Positions 60,660 to 64,000 of a stretch of DNA of 64,000 nt are shown in pieces; position 1 is the stretch's first letter, and each line of letters starts with the position of its first letter. This DNA is from Sphingomonas sabuli. GTDB taxonomy: Bacteria > Pseudomonadota > Alphaproteobacteria > Sphingomonadales > Sphingomonadaceae. Location: contig NZ_CP060697.1 in assembly GCF_014352855.1 (NCBI RefSeq), positions 1,240,001 through 1,304,000 of the forward strand, in the 5' to 3' direction. The translations under genes and the position numbers were made by a program. Under the pieces are notes generated by a model. The model made no database searches and was not told the DNA's origin. It saw nothing but the letters and a program-made list of their open reading frames with translations.

Positions 60660-61345
60660 GGCGGCTTTTGTGCATCCTTCCGCTGCTGGCGCTGACGGCG
60701 GCGCAGGCGCCCGATCCCGGTTCGGTCAATCCGCATATCCAGTCGGTTTTCTACCAGCCCGACCAGGTAGTGCTGCTGCGCGGCGCGATCGGCTGGCAGA
60801 TCACGGTTGAATTCGGCCCCGACGAGCGCATCGAGAACGTGTCCATCGGAGACGCGCTGGCGTGGCAGGTCACGCCCAACAAGAAAGCGAAAATGCTGTT
60901 TCTGAAGCCGCTGATCAAAGGGGCGGCGACCAACATGACCGTGATTACCGACCGGCGCCGTTACGCCTTCCAGCTCGAAACCGGGCCGCGCACCGATCGC
61001 ACGCCGTGGACGGTCAATTTCGAATACCCCCGCGAAGTCGTCGAAGCGATCGAAGAGCCACCGCCACCGCCGCCCGCGGTGCTGAACTTTTCCTATTCGG
61101 TCGCTGGCGATGCGACCCTGCGTCCGGCGCGGGTCTGGGACGATGGCCAAATGACCTTTTTCGAATTCCTGCCCGAACAGCCGATGCCGGCCATCTTCGC
61201 TGGCGGCCCGGGCAAGGACGAAACGTTGGTCAACAGCTTCATGCGCGGACGCACCGTCGTCGTTCAGCAGCGCTCGGGCCGCTTCACCCTGCGTAGCGGA
61301 GAACGTGTCGCGACCGTCACCTACGGGCTGGGAGCGAAATCGTGA
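60656..61345 (+). CDS. virB9: VirB9 / TrbG-type core-complex protein
   Basis: 229 residues with a signal peptide (LLCILPLLALTAAQA). N-terminal domain: YQPDQVVLLRGAIGWQITVEFG...ENVSIGDALAWQVTPNK, then LFLKPLIKGAATNMTVITDRRRYAFQLE. A Pro-rich linker (EEPPPPPPAVLN) precedes the C-terminal beta-sandwich (RVWDDGQMTFFEF, RTVVVQQRSGRFTLRSG). VirB9 forms the outer-membrane-proximal ring with VirB7 and VirB10; no virB7 is seen here. Confidence 0.9.
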   Translation: MRRLLCILPLLALTAAQAPDPGSVNPHIQSVFYQPDQVVLLRGAIGWQITVEFGPDERIENVSIGDALAWQVTPNKKAKMLFLKPLIKGAATNMTVITDRRRYAFQLETGPRTDRTPWTVNFEYPREVVEAIEEPPPPPPAVLNFSYSVAGDATLRPARVWDDGQMTFFEFLPEQPMPAIFAGGPGKDETLVNSFMRGRTVVVQQRSGRFTLRSGERVATVTYGLGAKS

Positions 61346-62523
61346 CCGACGAACTGCCCATCATTCGTCCGATGGTCGCGCTGGCCCGGAAGCGCACGCC
61401 GGTAGCCCCGGTAGCGATCCTCCTCGCGCTCCTTGGGCTTGGCGTCTTCTTCTGGCTGTCGAGCGCGCGCGCGTCGTTGCAGGCGGACGAAGGTCTTCCC
61501 GCGTTGGCCGCGCCCGCGGCAAGCCAGGCACCGGCCGTGCAGCTTAAGGCGTCTGCCCCGGCCGCAGCCACGCCGCAGCAAGGTCCGTTCAATATCGGCA
61601 ACAATTCCCCGCCGGCGGCCAGCCTGACGCCGGAACCGCCGATGGCGCCAAGCCCGTACCGGATGAGCCCCTATGTCCCCAGCGTGATCCCACCCGCCGG
61701 CAGCGGGGCCGACGACAAGATGCGCGAACGGATGCGCGCGCCGGCTCTGGTCGTCGACCTGGCGCAGGCCGAGGTGCGCGACGGTACATCGGTCGAAGTC
61801 CGCAGCGATTCCGGAGGCACCACGCAAACCGTCGTGCAGGGAAGCAGCGCGCCGGGACAAACCGTGGTGACCCAGCGCGGCGAAAGCAGTCTTTCCACCA
61901 GCGAGCGCTTTTCGGCTCGGGTTGGCGGCGAGGAAGTTTCGGTCGCCCGTGCCACCCGCATGTCCAATCTCGACCGGCTTGTCCCGCAAGGCGCGGTGCT
62001 CGGCGCGGTGATGGAAACGGCGCTCAATTCCGACCTTCCGGGTTATGCCCGGGCGATCGTCCAGCGTGACGTCTACAGTTTCGACGGGTCGGCCGTCCTG
62101 ATCCCCGCCGGAAGCCGGCTGATCGGCCAGTATCAATCGGGCGTCGCGCAAGGGGCGTCGCGGCTTTTCCTGGTATGGACTCGCCTGATCCGTCCCGACG
62201 GCGTTTCGATCGAACTCGGGTCGCCCGCGACCGACGACCTCGGCCGCGGCGGCATTGGCGGGAAGGTCAATCGTCATTTCCTGCAGCGGTTCGGGGGCGC
62301 CATCCTCACTTCGGTTATCAGTGGCGGGCTCAGTGCCGCGGCGGCCGGCTTGTCGGGCGGATCGACGATCATCGTCGGCAGCGCCGGTCAGGCGACGGCC
62401 CTCGCCAGCCAGGCGACGCAAAACCAGGATATCCCGCCGACGATCACGACCCGGCAGGGCGCGTCGGTACGGATCTTCGTCGCCCGGGATCTCGACTTCA
62501 CGCAAGTGGGACCGGCCCGTTGA
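61342..62523 (+). CDS. virB10: VirB10 / TrbI-type core-complex protein
   Basis: 393 residues: a cytoplasmic N-terminus, a single helix (VAILLALLGLGVFFWLSSA), a Pro/Ala-rich periplasmic stretch, then the TrbI beta-barrel domain (LVPQGAVLGAVMETALNSDLPG, RDVYSFDGSAVLIPAGSRLIGQY). The antenna-like helices (GGAILTSVISGGLSAAAAGL) span the outer membrane, and RIFVARDLDFT is at the end. VirB10 spans both membranes and gates the channel. Confidence 0.92.
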   Translation: MTDELPIIRPMVALARKRTPVAPVAILLALLGLGVFFWLSSARASLQADEGLPALAAPAASQAPAVQLKASAPAAATPQQGPFNIGNNSPPAASLTPEPPMAPSPYRMSPYVPSVIPPAGSGADDKMRERMRAPALVVDLAQAEVRDGTSVEVRSDSGGTTQTVVQGSSAPGQTVVTQRGESSLSTSERFSARVGGEEVSVARATRMSNLDRLVPQGAVLGAVMETALNSDLPGYARAIVQRDVYSFDGSAVLIPAGSRLIGQYQSGVAQGASRLFLVWTRLIRPDGVSIELGSPATDDLGRGGIGGKVNRHFLQRFGGAILTSVISGGLSAAAAGLSGGSTIIVGSAGQATALASQATQNQDIPPTITTRQGASVRIFVARDLDFTQVGPAR

Positions 62524-63524
62524 GCGCTTCGCAACGGGTCTATCTCGACGCGTTCCTCGCACCGCTTGCGCCGTTCCTCGGGCGGGAGGAAGTCACCGAC
62601 CTGTATATCAACCGGCCCGGCGAAGTGTGGCTGGAAACGCCCGGCGGGATTGAACGGCACGACGCGCCCGGTCTCGACGATGCCGCGCTGTGGCGGCTTG
62701 CGCGGCAAATCGCCGCCGCGTCCGATCAGGGCATCAACCGCGAACATCCCCTGCTTGCCGCGACCCTGCCCGATGGCGCGCGCGTGCAAGTGTGCGCACC
62801 GCCCGCGACTCGCGGCAACCTGATCTTCGCGGTTCGCCGGCACAGCATGCCCAACCTCATGCTGTCCGATTACGTGCAATCGGGGGCTTTCTCGCGCGTT
62901 GGCCATGCAGCGCTGCAGCGAAAGGCCGTCGACGACGAACTCGCTGCTCTGCTCGACGGCGGCAAGACGTTCGATTTCCTCAAGCTCGCGGTGCAGAGCA
63001 ACCGGACCATCGTCATTTCCGGCGGCACCGGGACGGGCAAGACGACTTTCCTCAACGCCCTGCTCAAGGAAGCGCCGGAAAACGAACGGTTCGTGCTGAT
63101 CGAGGACACGCCCGAGATCCAGTTGCGCCACGAGAATGCGGTCGGCCTCGTTGCCGTTCGCGGTCGCCTTGGCGAAGCTTCGGTCACACCCGCCGACCTT
63201 GTCGAGGCGGCGCTTCGGCTGCGGCCGGACCGAATCATCATGGGCGAAGTGCGCGGCGCCGAGGCCATCTCCTGGCTGCGCGCGGTCGGCACCGGCCATC
63301 CCGGGTCGATTACCACTGTCCATGCCAATTCCCCCGACGGCGCGGTCGAGCAGCTGGCGATCATGTCGATGCTTGCCGGGACCGAGCTGGGGCGTGCCGA
63401 GCTGGTCGATTATGTCCGAGCGACGGTCGACATCATCATCCAGCTTGGACAGGTCGACGGCACCCGGCTGGTCACCGAAATCGGCTTCAAGCGGCCGCCT
63501 GCCGAGACCGCTTCCCCGGCCTAA
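62520..63524 (+). CDS. virB11: VirB11 traffic ATPase
   Basis: 334 residues from TTG 62520, overlapping the virB10 stop (TTGA). The N-terminal domain begins with VYLDAFLAPLAPFLG and VTDLYINRPGEVWLE. The ATPase domain has Walker A SGGTGTGKTTFLNALL, the Asp box LIEDTPEIQL, Walker B RPDRIIMGEVRGAEA and the His box GTGHPGSITTVHANSP. VirB11 is a hexameric ATPase switching the machine between pilus assembly and substrate transfer. It is the last secretion gene in the window, and 21 bp separate it from the convergent EF-hand gene. No virD4 coupling protein is present. Confidence 0.93.
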   Translation: MSASQRVYLDAFLAPLAPFLGREEVTDLYINRPGEVWLETPGGIERHDAPGLDDAALWRLARQIAAASDQGINREHPLLAATLPDGARVQVCAPPATRGNLIFAVRRHSMPNLMLSDYVQSGAFSRVGHAALQRKAVDDELAALLDGGKTFDFLKLAVQSNRTIVISGGTGTGKTTFLNALLKEAPENERFVLIEDTPEIQLRHENAVGLVAVRGRLGEASVTPADLVEAALRLRPDRIIMGEVRGAEAISWLRAVGTGHPGSITTVHANSPDGAVEQLAIMSMLAGTELGRAELVDYVRATVDIIIQLGQVDGTRLVTEIGFKRPPAETASPA

Positions 63525-63545
63525 CCACCGGGCGGCGCCCCCCGA

Positions 63546-64000
63546 TTACTTGCGAAGTCCGCTCGCGCGCTGTTCGGCGCTGGTCAGTTGACCGTCCTTG
63601 TCGGTGTCGACCTGGTCGAAACCGGACAGCGTCGCGACCCGATATTCGATGACGGACAGGAACCCGTCGCGATCGGTGTCGATCCGCTTCATCATCGCGG
63701 AAACGTCGGTCGATGCGGCTGGCTTGACCGTGCCGCGGATGAATTCATCGACGCTGATCTGTCCGTTGCGATCGACGTCGATCGCGTTGAACAGCGCACG
63801 GGCCTGCTGGCTTGCGGCGGCTGCGCGGGCACCCTGCTGCTGCGCTGCGAGCTCCGCCTGTGTCACCTTGCCGTCGCGATTGGTGTCGAGCTTGGCGAAT
63901 TCGCCGTTCATGATGGCAAGATAGCCGGCGCGGGTAAGCGGCTGCGTGTCGCCGGCGGCGGTTTGTCCCGTCGCGGCTGCCGAAGCGAACACGGCCGTTG
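63546..64000 (-). CDS. EF-hand calcium-binding protein, start beyond the right edge
   Basis: The visible 150 residues carry four EF-hand loops: DTNRDGKVTQAE, DVDRNGQISVDE, DTDRDGFLSVIE and DTDKDGQLTSAE. The upstream residues TAVFASAAATGQTA look like the end of a signal peptide, and the frame is open to the edge, so the true start lies outside. The protein is probably periplasmic. EF-hand proteins of this type are common and of unknown function in alphaproteobacteria. Confidence 0.8.
   Translation of the reverse strand, partial: TAVFASAAATGQTAAGDTQPLTRAGYLAIMNGEFAKLDTNRDGKVTQAELAAQQQGARAAAASQQARALFNAIDVDRNGQISVDEFIRGTVKPAASTDVSAMMKRIDTDRDGFLSVIEYRVATLSGFDQVDTDKDGQLTSAEQRASGLRK

Overview
The window looks like a chromosome segment from a sphingomonad-type alphaproteobacterium (Sphingomonas/Sphingomicrobium-like). 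Signs of this are the high GC content, the TonB receptor - tryptophan-halogenase-like - SapC - cupin gene block, a complete Entner-Doudoroff (ED) operon with no 6-phosphogluconate dehydrogenase beside it, an NDUFS4-type complex I protein, frequent TTG/GTG starts and many ATGA/TTGA/GTGA stop-start overlaps. Family names below come from motif recognition by eye; no database search was run.

Left part (1-24 kb). The left edge cuts into an RTX (Ca2+-binding nonapeptide) protein, followed by an orphan RTX C-terminal module in another frame. The aerobic ribonucleotide reductase genes nrdA and nrdB follow a candidate pair of NrdR boxes and are separated by four small membrane-protein genes, one of them PepSY-TM. 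After the nrdB terminator lies an AT-richer accessory patch (about 6.9-8.9 kb): DUF5343, a Swt1-type HEPN protein with an intact RNase motif, and an unrecognised third gene. This is the best candidate for a little-described defence or toxin-like system. Then come housekeeping and small genes: an alpha/beta hydrolase, DUF2200, a secreted nuclease, DsrE, tRNA-Tyr, a LuxR-type regulator, RlmB, AlkA-like glycosylase, pirin, a second RTX protein and an ABC-F ATPase.

Middle (24-49 kb). A PhoP/PhoQ-like two-component pair, a long-chain polyprenyl diphosphate synthase, an NDUFS4-like protein and a UDP-GlcNAc 2-epimerase precede a sugar-utilisation locus that covers about 20 kb. On the minus strand a TonB-dependent receptor leads a block of two tryptophan-halogenase-like flavoproteins, SapC and a cupin-like protein. 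A GH3 lipoprotein glucosidase, an MFS sugar transporter, zwf, pgl, edd, glk and eda follow in one tightly packed operon. The divergent lacI gene, coupled to a second MFS gene, probably encodes the regulator: a perfect palindrome TGTGAACGTTCACA lies before the receptor and a 13/14 copy before GH3. The likely flow is: oligosaccharide import through the outer membrane, periplasmic hydrolysis to glucose, inner-membrane uptake, phosphorylation by Glk, then the ED route to pyruvate and glyceraldehyde 3-phosphate.

Right part (49-64 kb). A YadA-like trimeric autotransporter carries a 112-residue tandem duplication in its head. Next are a DUF4331 protein with a small lipoprotein, then a divergent DUF4198 / HupE-UreJ pair that suggests nickel or cobalt handling. 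The HupE gene is translationally coupled, through a small membrane protein, to a compact type IV secretion operon: virB1-like transglycosylase, virB2, B3, B4, B6, B8, B9, B10 and B11. No virB5, virB7, virD4 or relaxase gene is present in the window. An EF-hand protein is cut by the right edge.
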